A stretch of 64,000 nucleotides of DNA from Protaetiibacter mangrovi. Its GTDB lineage: Bacteria; Actinomycetota; Actinomycetes; Actinomycetales; Microbacteriaceae. The notes below the pieces were generated by a model that saw only the letters and a list, made by a program, of their open reading frames with translations, was not told the origin of the DNA and ran no database searches. Made by a program: the position numbers and the translations under genes. Positions 17,199 through 25,058 of this stretch are shown one piece after another. How positions within the stretch are numbered: the first letter of the stretch is position 1; each line of letters starts with the position of its first letter. The stretch spans positions 124,001 to 188,000 of the forward strand of contig NZ_JANTHX010000004.1 of the NCBI RefSeq assembly GCF_024752305.1, given 5' to 3'.

Positions 17199-17708
17199 GT
17201 GACCGAGCACCAGCACGTCGCGCCCTCCCGTCTCCAGCCGGTCGACGGCGAGTGGCGTCGCGTCTCGCCGAAGTACATCGTGGTCGACCTGGTCGGCAAC
17301 CTCTTCTCGGGGCTGTTCACGACCGCCGTCGCGACGCTCCCGGCCTGGCTGCTCGGCTGGGGCGTCTGGTGGTGGCTGCTGCCGGCGGTCGTCGCGGTCG
17401 TCTCGATCGTGCTCATCGCCCTGACCCCGCGCCGCGTGCGCTCGATCGGCTACCTGCTGCGCGACGACGACCTGCTGTTCCGCCGCGGCATCATGTTCCA
17501 GCGCTTCGTCGCCGTCCCCTTCGGGCGCATGCAGCTCGTCGACATCACCCGCGGCCCGCTCGCCCGCTCGCTCGGTCTCGCCGAGCTCAAGCTCGTGACC
17601 GCCGCCGCCGCGACGGGCGTCGTGATCCCGGGTCTGCCGCTCGCCGATGCGGAGGAGCTGCGCGACCACCTCGTCGCCCTGGCCGAGACGCGTCGGGCGG
17701 GCCTGTGA
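17199..17708 (+). CDS. YdbS-like membrane protein with bacterial PH (bPH2) domain
   Basis: A 169-residue protein with two adjacent hydrophobic segments (about residues 31-50 and 55-75) followed by a bPH2 (DUF304) domain beginning at YLLRDDDLLFRRGIMFQRF. This is the layout of Bacillus subtilis YdbS, whose partner YdbT is encoded immediately downstream here as well. In Bacillus the pair contributes to resistance to membrane-active antimicrobials; the role in actinobacteria is unknown. The GTG at 17199 is chosen because the leaderless -10 covers the earlier GTG. The stop overlaps the next start (GTGA). Confidence 0.82.
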   Translation: MTEHQHVAPSRLQPVDGEWRRVSPKYIVVDLVGNLFSGLFTTAVATLPAWLLGWGVWWWLLPAVVAVVSIVLIALTPRRVRSIGYLLRDDDLLFRRGIMFQRFVAVPFGRMQLVDITRGPLARSLGLAELKLVTAAAATGVVIPGLPLADAEELRDHLVALAETRRAGL

Positions 17709-19246
17709 CCGAGCTCGCGGACGGGCGCTGGCACCGGCTGCATCCGGCGACGCCGCTGCTGAAGGGCGGCATCGCGCTCCTCGCGATCCTCGGCATCATC
17801 GTGTCGAACCTGCGCGAGCGCCTCATCGAGTGGATCTTCCCCGCCGTCGACTGCCCGCCGGGCGTCTGCGACGAGGACCCGTTCACGCTGATCCTCGACC
17901 GCTACCTGCTGCCGACGCTGCTCGGCATCCTGGTGCTGCTCGTCGTGATCCTCGGCCTGTTCTGGATGTCGTGGCGCATGCACACCTTCCGGGTCACCGA
18001 GGAGATCGTCGAGGTGCGCGCCGGCGTGCTCTTCCGCAGCCACCGCAGGTCGCGCCTCGACCGGGTGCAGGGCATCAACGTCTCGCGTCCCCTGTTCGCC
18101 CGGCTGTTCGGCGCCGCGCGCCTCGAGATCAGCGCCGCCGGTTCCGACGCGAACGTGCAGCTCGCCTACCTCTCGAGCGCCAACGCCGACGGGCTGCGGG
18201 CCGAGATCCTGCGCCGGGCCTCCGGCATCCGCGCCCGGGAGGCGGCGCAGTCCGGGGAGGGGGTGATCGCCTCGGTCGCGCCCGACGCGCGCGCCAACCT
18301 CGCCGACGTCGCCCGGCAGCGCATCGCCGAGTTCTCGGCACCCGAGCTGGACCCCGCGCTCGCGCCTCCCCAGTCGGTCGTCACGATGCACGCCGGCCGG
18401 CTCGTCGGCTCGACGCTGCTGAGCGTCGGGATGCTGTGGTTCCTCGTCGCCATCGCGGGCGTCGCGGTCGCGATGGCGCTCACCGGGGCCGGCGTCTTCC
18501 TGTTCCTCGGCCTCATCCCGATGATCTTCGGTCTCGGCTCGTTCCTCGTGAACCGGATCGTCAAGTCGCTGCGCTTCTCGATCGCCGCCACCGCCGACGG
18601 GGTGCGGGTCGGCTACGGCCTGCTGTCCACCAGCAACGAGACGATCCCGCCGGGCCGCATCCACGCGGTCGAGATCACCCAGGAGCTGCTGTGGCGGCCC
18701 TTCGACTGGTGGACCGTGCGGGTGAACCTGGCCTCCCACTCGACCGCGAAGGGGGCGGCGGGGCAGCGGAACACGACGATCCTGCCCGTCGGATCGCGCG
18801 AGGAGGTGCTGCGGGTGCTCGAGCTCGTGCTGCCCGGTCTCGTCACCGACGAGACCCGGCTGCTCATCGAGGGGGGCCTCGCCCCCGCGCGCATCGACGA
18901 CGGCTTCACCACCTCGCCGCGACGGGGCGCCGTGCTGCGCTGGTTCTCGTGGCGGCGCAACGGGTTCCTGCTGCATCCGGATGCCGTGGTGCTGCGCCGC
19001 GGCGCGGTCTGGCGCTCGCTCACGGTCGTGCCGACCGCGCGCACGCAGAGCGTGGCCGCGCACCAGGGGCCGCTCGAGCGGATGCTTCGGCTGGCGCAGG
19101 TGCGGCTGCACACGGTGACGGGCCCGGTGACCGCGCGCATCGGCGCACTCGACGTGGCGGATGCCTCGACCCTGTTCCGGGAGGCCGCCGCCGCGGGCGT
19201 CACCGCCATCCGCGCCGACCGCAGCCACCGCTGGGGGTCGTCGTGA
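17705..19246 (+). CDS. YdbT-like membrane protein with repeated bPH2 domains
   Basis: A 513-residue polytopic protein with paired hydrophobic segments near residues 18-37 and 62-85, another pair around 228-280, and three bPH2 (DUF304) domains (first at FRVTEEIVEVRAGVLFR, second in the RFSIAATADGVRVGYGLL region, third at GFLLHPDAVVLRRGAVW). The length and three-domain layout match YdbT. It is coupled to the YdbS-like gene by a 4-nt overlap and to the DUF2520 gene by another. Two cysteines near residues 47 and 52 (DCPPGVC) are in the first extracytoplasmic loop and could form a disulfide. Confidence 0.82.
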   Translation: MTELADGRWHRLHPATPLLKGGIALLAILGIIVSNLRERLIEWIFPAVDCPPGVCDEDPFTLILDRYLLPTLLGILVLLVVILGLFWMSWRMHTFRVTEEIVEVRAGVLFRSHRRSRLDRVQGINVSRPLFARLFGAARLEISAAGSDANVQLAYLSSANADGLRAEILRRASGIRAREAAQSGEGVIASVAPDARANLADVARQRIAEFSAPELDPALAPPQSVVTMHAGRLVGSTLLSVGMLWFLVAIAGVAVAMALTGAGVFLFLGLIPMIFGLGSFLVNRIVKSLRFSIAATADGVRVGYGLLSTSNETIPPGRIHAVEITQELLWRPFDWWTVRVNLASHSTAKGAAGQRNTTILPVGSREEVLRVLELVLPGLVTDETRLLIEGGLAPARIDDGFTTSPRRGAVLRWFSWRRNGFLLHPDAVVLRRGAVWRSLTVVPTARTQSVAAHQGPLERMLRLAQVRLHTVTGPVTARIGALDVADASTLFREAAAAGVTAIRADRSHRWGSS

Positions 19247-19920
19247 GCGGGCGCGACGGCCGCCTCGGCGTCGGCGTGATCGGCGGGGGGCACGTCGGTC
19301 CCGTGCTGGGCGCTGCGCTCGGGGGTGCGGGCCACGCGGTGATCGGGGTCGCCACCGTCTCGGAGGAGGGGCGCGAGCGGGTGGACGCCCTGCTGCCGGG
19401 GGTTCCCGTTCTCACGGTGCCCGAGCTCGTCGAGCGCAGCGAGCTCGTGCTCATCGCGGTGCCCGACGCCGAGCTGCCCGAGCTCGTGGCGGGGCTCGCC
19501 GCCGTCGGCGCCTGGCAGCCGGGGCAGCTGGTCGTGCACACGGCGCCGGGGTTCGGCACCGCGGTGCTCCAGCCCGCGTTCGCGGCGGGCGCCATCCCGC
19601 TCGCCATCCACCCGGCGATGGCGTTCACCGGCACGAGCATCGACCTCGCGCGCCTGCACGAGACCTGGTGCGCCGTGACGGCGCCCGGGCCGGTGCTGCC
19701 CATCGCCCAGGCGCTCGTCGTGGAGCTCGGCGCCGAGCCGGTCGTGGTCGCGGAGGGCGACCGTGCGCGCTACGGGGAGGTCGTCACGGCCGCGCGCGCC
19801 TTCGCGACGGACGCAGTGGCGGGTTTCGTGGGCGCGCTGCGCGAGGCGGGCGTCGACGCGCCGACGCGCGTGCTCGGCCCCCTCCTCCGCTCCGCCGTCG
19901 AGGACGCCCTGCGGGCGTGA
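19243..19920 (+). CDS. Rossmann-fold DUF2520 protein (short-chain oxidoreductase-like)
   Basis: A 225-residue protein starting with a dinucleotide-binding loop (VGVIGGGHVG) and containing the DUF2520 signature region HPAMAFTG followed by an all-helical C-terminal part. In many actinobacteria this gene sits directly before panC, and the family is sometimes annotated as an oxidoreductase; its substrate is not established. Here panC is 860 bp away because an Abi-like gene on the opposite strand lies between. The GTG start overlaps the YdbT-like stop by 4 nt. Confidence 0.8.
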   Translation: MSGRDGRLGVGVIGGGHVGPVLGAALGGAGHAVIGVATVSEEGRERVDALLPGVPVLTVPELVERSELVLIAVPDAELPELVAGLAAVGAWQPGQLVVHTAPGFGTAVLQPAFAAGAIPLAIHPAMAFTGTSIDLARLHETWCAVTAPGPVLPIAQALVVELGAEPVVVAEGDRARYGEVVTAARAFATDAVAGFVGALREAGVDAPTRVLGPLLRSAVEDALRA

Positions 19921-19960
19921 GGTGATCGAGGAGCGCCCGCGCAGCGGACGCGTCTCGAGA
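19921..19960. repeat. Dispersed palindromic element A, copy 2, at a convergent junction
   Basis: It begins one base after the DUF2520 stop and reads GAGGAGCGCCCGCGCAGCGG in its middle, the reverse complement of the element at 2726-2768 apart from a few end bases. As with copy 1, it lies between two genes that converge (DUF2520 forward, Abi-like reverse). Confidence 0.7.
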
Positions 19961-19971
19961 TCTCCGGGCTG

Positions 19972-20652
19972 TCAGTCGCCGCGGACTACCGGATTCGTCT
20001 CGATGACCGAGAGCAGTCGCTCGTTCTGCACGAACAGGCGCGCTGCATCCGGTCCGACCGCGTGGCACACGCTGCGCATGTCGCGTCGCGCGCGACGAAG
20101 ATCGAACTGATGGAGAGGCTCGAGGTGCGCCACGCGATTACGTAGCTGATGGGCGGTCGTCACCCGTCCGACCAAGCTCTCCGGATCCCACGCTCCGACC
20201 CAGGCTGGAAAGGCATCGGCGAGTGCCACTGCCCAGAGCTTCTGCTTCGACTTGTTCGATCTCGACGGAAGCAGATATCTCCAGAACCCGAGAGGGAGCT
20301 GCGCAAGCACATCGTCGTGACTCATCGCTCGACCCTTCTCCACCGCGATGCGCCTGGCGCGGCTCCTCGCCTTGTCGAGCTCGGGTCCATAGAGAGAGCG
20401 CTGAAGGTACTCATGCGGATTGAGCAGCCAACGGGGATCGTCGTTCATCCGAGCGCTCCAGACACGCAATTCCCGGTCGAGAGCATTTCGAAGGACCAGT
20501 TCGAAGATATGGATGGCTTCCATCGCGGCGCCTGCAGCTCGGACATTCCAGGTGAAGAGGGCATGCGCGAGCGCAGGATCGCCGTCGACTTCGGCAAGCA
20601 GCCGATCGAGGCGGCTGGCTCCGATCAAGCGGAAAGTCACCTGCTCAGCCAT
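19972..20652 (-). CDS. Abi-like (AbiD/AbiF, HEPN-type) protein
   Basis: A 226-residue cytoplasmic protein resembling the Abi_2 abortive-infection family. Supporting features are the early RLDRLLAEV segment, the helix with FELVLRNALDREL, the GFWRYLLPSR turn and, near the C terminus, RNRVAH (Arg171 to His176), which fits the R-X4-H RNase motif of HEPN domains. Such proteins are linked to phage resistance or toxin function by RNA cleavage; here that is inferred from family only. Sixty-base stretches counted inside the gene have 53-62% G+C, below the surrounding DNA. It interrupts the normal DUF2520-panC neighbourhood and is bounded by palindromic element A. The ATG at 20652 is preceded by TAGTCT 10 nt upstream; an in-frame ATG at 20712 would add 20 residues. 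Confidence 0.7.
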   Translation of the reverse strand: MAEQVTFRLIGASRLDRLLAEVDGDPALAHALFTWNVRAAGAAMEAIHIFELVLRNALDRELRVWSARMNDDPRWLLNPHEYLQRSLYGPELDKARSRARRIAVEKGRAMSHDDVLAQLPLGFWRYLLPSRSNKSKQKLWAVALADAFPAWVGAWDPESLVGRVTTAHQLRNRVAHLEPLHQFDLRRARRDMRSVCHAVGPDAARLFVQNERLLSVIETNPVVRGD

Positions 20653-20710
20653 CACACGAGGTAGACTAGGGCGCAGAAACACCGGACGTCTGACGGATCG
20701 GTGCTTATTC

Positions 20711-20748
20711 ATAAGGGGCCCGGCTCACGCCGAGGCCCCTTATTCTTT
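20711..20748 (+). terminator. Intrinsic terminator-like hairpin upstream of panC
   Basis: ATAAGGGGCC (20711-20720) pairs with GGCCCCTTAT (20734-20743), with a nested CGG-CCG stem in the loop, followed by TTCTTT. It is the best Rho-independent terminator shape in the window, yet no forward gene ends just upstream because the Abi-like gene runs the other way. It may be a remnant of the DUF2520 transcript end or terminate an unannotated RNA. Confidence 0.6.
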
Positions 20749-20767
20749 GCCCCCGCCTGAGTGCGGA

Positions 20768-20773
20768 TAGCCT
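20768..20773 (+). promoter_or_regulatory. Leaderless -10 element of panC
   Basis: TAGCCT ends 8 nt before the GTG at 20782 and lies downstream of the alternative GTG at 20761, so the shorter protein start is preferred. Confidence 0.5.
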
Positions 20774-20781
20774 TGACGCTT

Positions 20782-21621
20782 GTGAGTGCGCCCGAGGTCG
20801 TGACCGAGATCGGCGAGCTCCGTGCTCGCCTGGCGGGCAGGCAGGTGGCGCTCGTGCCCACGATGGGCGCGCTCCACGCCGGACATCTCGCCCTCGTCGA
20901 GCGTGCCGTGGAGCTGGCCGACGTCGTCGTCGTGTCGATCTTCGTGAACCCGCTGCAGTTCGGGCCCGCCGAGGACCTCGAGCGCTACCCGCGCGACCTC
21001 GAGGGCGACCTCGCGGCGCTCGCGGACCGGGGGGTCGCCTACGTGTTCGCGCCGCCGGCATCCGAGATGTACCCGGACGGCACCCCGCAGATCACCGTGC
21101 GCGGCGGTGCCGTGGGGGAGCTCTTCGAGGGGCGGTCGCGCCCCGGGCACTTCGACGGGATGCTGACGGTCGTCGCGAAGCTGCTCGGCATCGTGCGCCC
21201 CGCGTTCGCGCTGTTCGGGCAGAAGGACGCCCAGCAGCTGTGGCTCGTGCAGCGCATGGTGCGCGACCTCGACATCCCGACCCGCATCGAGCCGGTCGAG
21301 ACGGTGCGCGAGGACGACGGCCTTGCCCTCTCGAGCCGCAACCGCTACCTCTCGCCCGAGGAGCGGAAGGCCGCCCCCGTGCTGCATCGCGCGCTCGAGG
21401 CCGCCGCATCCGCCGGCGACCGCGGCATCGACGCCGTCATCGCGGCCGCCCAGTCGGTGCTCATGGGGGAGGAGCTCGTGAGCGTCGACTACCTTAAGGT
21501 GGTCGACCCGCGCACCTTCCGGCCCGTGTCCGACGACTACCGCGGTCCCGCGCGCGTGCTCATCGCCGCGCAGGTCGGGCCCGCCCGCCTCATCGACAAC
21601 GACGACCTCTACCTGAACTGA
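20782..21621 (+). CDS. panC: Pantothenate synthetase
   Basis: Joins pantoate and beta-alanine with ATP to form pantothenate, the precursor of coenzyme A. The protein is 279 residues from the chosen GTG. The class I nucleotidyltransferase HxGH motif is HAGH at residues 32-35, inside PTMGALHAGHLALVERA. The KMSKS-like region is LSSRNRYLSPEER, and FGQKDAQQLWLVQRMV and SVDYLKVVDP are also typical. The lysS gene starts 6 bp after the stop, giving the common panC-lysS pair. Confidence 0.95.
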   Translation: MSAPEVVTEIGELRARLAGRQVALVPTMGALHAGHLALVERAVELADVVVVSIFVNPLQFGPAEDLERYPRDLEGDLAALADRGVAYVFAPPASEMYPDGTPQITVRGGAVGELFEGRSRPGHFDGMLTVVAKLLGIVRPAFALFGQKDAQQLWLVQRMVRDLDIPTRIEPVETVREDDGLALSSRNRYLSPEERKAAPVLHRALEAAASAGDRGIDAVIAAAQSVLMGEELVSVDYLKVVDPRTFRPVSDDYRGPARVLIAAQVGPARLIDNDDLYLN

Positions 21622-21627
21622 GCCCCC

Positions 21628-23130
21628 GTGACCGAGCCCACCGAGAACACCGCAGAGCTGACCGGCGAGGAGATCGCCGAGCAGAAGGCCGTGCGTCTCG
21701 CCAAGCGCGAGCGGCTGCTCGCCGAGGGCGGCGACGCCTACCCGGTGCGGCTGCCCATCACGGCGACCATCCCCGAGCTGCGGGCGCGGTACGGCGAGCT
21801 CGAGCCGGACGCCGCCACCGGCGTCGAGGTCGGCGTCGCGGGCCGCGTCGTGCACCTGCGCAACACCGGCAAGCTGTGCTTCGCCGCACTGCAGTCGGGC
21901 GACGGATCCCGCATCCAGGCCATGGTCTCGCTCGCCGAGGTGGGCGAGGAGTCGCTGCAGCGCTGGAAGGAGCTCGTCGACCTCGGCGACCACGTCTTCG
22001 TGCGCGGCGAGGTGATCTCCTCGCGCCGGGGCGAGCTCAGCATCCTGGCCGCCGAGTGGCGCATCGCCTCGAAGGCGATCCTGCCGCTGCCGAACCTGCA
22101 CTCCGAGCTCTCGGAGGAGACCCGGGTGCGGCAGCGCTACCTCGACCTGATCGTGCGCGAGCAGGCGCGTGCCACCGTCGTCGCGCGCGCCAAGGCCGTC
22201 GCCTCGCTGCGGGCCACCTTCGCCTCCCACGAGTTCCTCGAGGTCGAGACGCCGATGCTGCAGACGATGCACGGCGGCGCCGCGGCCCGCCCGTTCGTCA
22301 CGCACTCGAACGCCTTCGACACCGAGCTGTTCCTGCGCATCGCGCCCGAGCTGTTCCTCAAGCGCGCCGCGGTCGGCGGCATCGACCGGGTGTTCGAGAT
22401 CAACCGCAACTTCCGCAACGAGGGCGCCGACTCCACCCACAGCCCCGAGTTCGCGATGCTCGAGGCGTACCAGGCGTACGGCGACTACAACACCATCGCC
22501 GACCTGACGCAGGAGCTCATCCAGAACGCCGCGGCCGCCGTCTCCGGATCGCACGTGGTCACCTGGGCCGACGGCACCGAGTTCGATCTCGGCGGCGACT
22601 GGGCGCGCATCTCGATGTACGACTCGCTCTCGGAGGCCGCGGGCGTCGCCGTGACCCCCGAGACGCCGCTCGCGGAGCTCGCCGCGCTCGCGGAGCGCGA
22701 GGGCGTCGAGGTGAAGCTGCCCACGCACGGCAAGTACGTCGAGGAGCTCTGGGAGCACTTCGTGAAGGGCGGACTCGAGCGCCCCACGTTCGTCATGGAC
22801 TTCCCCGTCGACACCTCCCCGCTCGTGCGCGACCACCCCGACAAGCCGGGCGTCGTCGAGAAGTGGGACCTCTACGTGCGCGGCTTCGAGCTCGCCACCG
22901 GCTACTCGGAGCTCGTCGACCCCGTCATCCAGCGCGAGCGCTTCGTGGAGCAGGCGAAGCTCGCCGACCGCGGAGACGACGAGGCGATGCGCCTCGACGA
23001 GGAGTTCCTGCGCGCGATGGAGCACGGCATGCCGCCGATGGGCGGGATGGGCATGGGCATCGACCGGCTGCTGATGGCGATCACCGGCCTCGGCATCCGC
23101 GAGACGATCCTGTTCCCCCTGGTGAAGTAG
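21628..23130 (+). CDS. lysS: Lysyl-tRNA synthetase (class II)
   Basis: Charges tRNA-Lys. The 500-residue protein has an N-terminal OB-fold anticodon-binding domain ([20 protein letters not shown]) and a class II catalytic core with motif 2 ([11 protein letters not shown]) and motif 3 ([20 protein letters not shown]) near the C-terminal end LFPLVK. The GTG start lies 6 bp after panC. No extra domain, such as the phosphatidylglycerol lysyltransferase fusion of LysX, is present, so this is the housekeeping enzyme. Confidence 0.96.
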   Translation: MTEPTENTAELTGEEIAEQKAVRLAKRERLLAEGGDAYPVRLPITATIPELRARYGELEPDAATGVEVGVAGRVVHLRNTGKLCFAALQSGDGSRIQAMVSLAEVGEESLQRWKELVDLGDHVFVRGEVISSRRGELSILAAEWRIASKAILPLPNLHSELSEETRVRQRYLDLIVREQARATVVARAKAVASLRATFASHEFLEVETPMLQTMHGGAAARPFVTHSNAFDTELFLRIAPELFLKRAAVGGIDRVFEINRNFRNEGADSTHSPEFAMLEAYQAYGDYNTIADLTQELIQNAAAAVSGSHVVTWADGTEFDLGGDWARISMYDSLSEAAGVAVTPETPLAELAALAEREGVEVKLPTHGKYVEELWEHFVKGGLERPTFVMDFPVDTSPLVRDHPDKPGVVEKWDLYVRGFELATGYSELVDPVIQRERFVEQAKLADRGDDEAMRLDEEFLRAMEHGMPPMGGMGMGIDRLLMAITGLGIRETILFPLVK

Positions 23131-23135
23131 ACCGC

Positions 23136-23208
23136 CGGCGTCAAGCATCCGTGACGCCGCGCGTCGCCGCGTGACGCCCGGGAGGTCGTCGGGCGTCACC
23201 TGACGTCA
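23136..23208. promoter_or_regulatory. Cluster of TGACG-type palindromes between lysS and metN
   Basis: Three inverted repeats share the same core: CGGCGTCA/TGACGCCG (23136-23143 and 23152-23159), GTGACGCCCG/CGGGCGTCAC (23171-23180 and 23190-23199), and the contiguous palindrome TGACGTCA (23201-23208). The first two could form hairpins that end the lysS transcript. The repeated core also suggests binding sites in the metN promoter. No riboswitch fold was recognised in the 142-bp gap. Confidence 0.5.
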
Positions 23209-23258
23209 CCTCCCTTCACCCGGGGTCACAGGAGTGGAGACCGGGTCGACGGCGTCCC

Positions 23259-23264
23259 TAGGGT
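23259..23264 (+). promoter_or_regulatory. Leaderless -10 element of metN
   Basis: TAGGGT ends 8 nt before the ATG at 23273 and excludes the longer in-frame start at 23234. Confidence 0.45.
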
Positions 23265-23272
23265 CGGGCGTC

Positions 23273-24283
23273 ATGATCCAGCTCGACCAGCTCACCAAGG
23301 TCTACGGCCACGGCGCCGGCGCCACCACGGTGCTCGACCACCTCGACTTCGAGATCGCCGCCGGCGAGATCTTCGCCGTCGTCGGCCCGTCCGGCGCCGG
23401 CAAGTCGACGCTCGCCCAGACGGTGTCGCTGCTCGAGAGGCCCACCTCGGGTCGGGTCGTCGTCAACGGGGCGGACCTCACGGCGCTCGGCGAGCGCGAG
23501 CTGCGTGCGGCGCGCCGCCGGATCGGCACCATCTTCCAGTCGGACGGACTGTTCTCGCGGCGCACGGCCGCCCAGAACGTCGCGCTGCCCCTCGAGTTCC
23601 TCGGGGTGACCCCGGGCGAGCGGCGGACGCGGGTGGCCGAGCTGCTCGAACGGGTGGGGCTCTCGGCGAAGGCGGGGCACTACCCGCACCAGCTCTCCGG
23701 AGGACAGCGGCAGCGGGTCGGCATCGCCCGAGCCCTCGCCCTGCGCCCGAGCGTGCTGCTGGCCGACGAGGCCACCTCCGGACTCGATCCGGCGTCGACC
23801 GCGTCGATCGTGGGGCTGCTGAAGGAGCTGCGCGACGAGCTGGGGCTCTCGATCCTGTTCATCACCCACGAGATGGACACCGTCGTGCAGCTCGCCGACG
23901 CCGTCGCCCGCCTCGATCACGGACGGATCGCCGAGTCGGGTCGGCTGCTCGACCTGCTGCGCGACCCCGCCTCGGTGCTCGGCACCCTGCTGCGCCCGCC
24001 GCAGCCGGGGGTGCCCGCGGCTCCCGGCGAGCTGGCGATCGACGTGAGCTACACGGGCGAGGTGGCGGGCGACTGGCTGGCGCGCGTCTCCCGTGCCGTC
24101 GGCGCCGACCTGCACGTGCTCGGCGCGCGCATCGAGCAGGTGCACGGCGAGACCGTCGGCACCGCGCGCCTCGCGGCACCCGCCGAGCTGCGCGGGCGCC
24201 TGCTGCCGCTGCTCGCGGCCGCGGGGCTCAGCGCGCATCCCGTCGGATCGGATGCGGCGCCCGCGCTGGAGGTGGTGGCGTGA
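23273..24283 (+). CDS. metN: Methionine-type ABC transporter ATPase
   Basis: A 336-residue ATPase driving a MetNIQ-type importer. Walker A is GPSGAGKST (residues 38-46), the signature is LSGGQRQR (about 141), and Walker B is VLLADEATSGLDP. The C-terminal 90 residues after the ABC domain (from about AIDVSYTGEVAGDWL) form a NIL domain, the substrate-sensing module that inhibits methionine importers when internal methionine is high. The NIL domain supports methionine or a related D-/L- sulfur amino acid as substrate. The stop overlaps the metI start (GTGA). Confidence 0.88.
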   Translation: MIQLDQLTKVYGHGAGATTVLDHLDFEIAAGEIFAVVGPSGAGKSTLAQTVSLLERPTSGRVVVNGADLTALGERELRAARRRIGTIFQSDGLFSRRTAAQNVALPLEFLGVTPGERRTRVAELLERVGLSAKAGHYPHQLSGGQRQRVGIARALALRPSVLLADEATSGLDPASTASIVGLLKELRDELGLSILFITHEMDTVVQLADAVARLDHGRIAESGRLLDLLRDPASVLGTLLRPPQPGVPAAPGELAIDVSYTGEVAGDWLARVSRAVGADLHVLGARIEQVHGETVGTARLAAPAELRGRLLPLLAAAGLSAHPVGSDAAPALEVVA

Positions 24284-25014
24284 GCGCCGCGGTCGGCGCG
24301 CTCCCCGCGCAGAACGTGCCGCTGCCGGAGATCCCGGCCCTCGTCGTCCCGGCCCTCGGCGAGACGCTGCTGATGGTCGGCATCACCATGGCGATCGTCG
24401 TGCTCGTCGGCGTGCCGCTCGGGGCGCTCGTCTTCAACCTGGCGCCCGGCGGGCTGTTCCCCCACCGGGTCGCGCACACGGCGCTCAGCTGGGTGATCTC
24501 GATCGGGCGGTCGCTGCCGTTCCTCATCCTGATGGCGGCGATCATCCCCTTCACGCGTCTCATCACCGGCACCAACATCGGCATCCCCGCCGCGGTGGTG
24601 CCGATGTCGATCGCGGGCATCGCATTCTTCACCCGCATCGTCGAGAACTCGCTGCGCTCGGTGCCGGGGGACCGTGCCCGGGTGGCGATCGCCTCCGGGG
24701 CCTCGCCCGTGCAGGTGATCCGCAGCGCCCAGCTCGCCGAGGCGGTGCCGTCGATCGTCGGCGGACTCACCATCAACACCATCGCCATGATCGAGTACTC
24801 CGCCATCGCGGGAACGATCGGCGCCGGCGGCATCGGCTACGTGGCCGTCACCTACGGCTACCAGCGCTTCGACCACGCCGTCATGCTCACGACGATCGTG
24901 ATCCTCGTCGCGACCGTCGCCCTCGTGCAGCTCACGGGCGACCGGCTCGTGCGGCGCCTCACCCCGTCCGCCCGCGATCGACGTGCCGCCGCACGCGGGC
25001 CCGTCTCCGCCTGA
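24280..25014 (+). CDS. metI: Methionine-type ABC transporter permease
   Basis: A 244-residue permease with five to six hydrophobic segments. The ATPase-docking loop is GASPVQVIRSAQLAEAVPSI and the conserved IEYSAIAGTIGAGGIGYVAV region near the C-terminal half is the usual MetI signature. The GTG start overlaps metN by 4 nt. The binding-protein gene follows after 44 bp. Confidence 0.88.
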   Translation: MSAAVGALPAQNVPLPEIPALVVPALGETLLMVGITMAIVVLVGVPLGALVFNLAPGGLFPHRVAHTALSWVISIGRSLPFLILMAAIIPFTRLITGTNIGIPAAVVPMSIAGIAFFTRIVENSLRSVPGDRARVAIASGASPVQVIRSAQLAEAVPSIVGGLTINTIAMIEYSAIAGTIGAGGIGYVAVTYGYQRFDHAVMLTTIVILVATVALVQLTGDRLVRRLTPSARDRRAAARGPVSA

Positions 25015-25058
25015 CCTTCCCCCTCCCCTCCCTCCCATCACCGAAACGAGGTACCGCC

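Noticed and set aside
20653-20760. tRNA or riboswitch in the gap upstream of panC
   Set aside because: No cloverleaf or known aptamer fold could be drawn; only a terminator-like hairpin is supported.
20761-20763. GTG at 20761 as the panC start
   Set aside because: It lies upstream of the leaderless -10 (20768-20773). The GTG at 20782 gives the usual panC N terminus, but the longer form is not excluded if another promoter is used.
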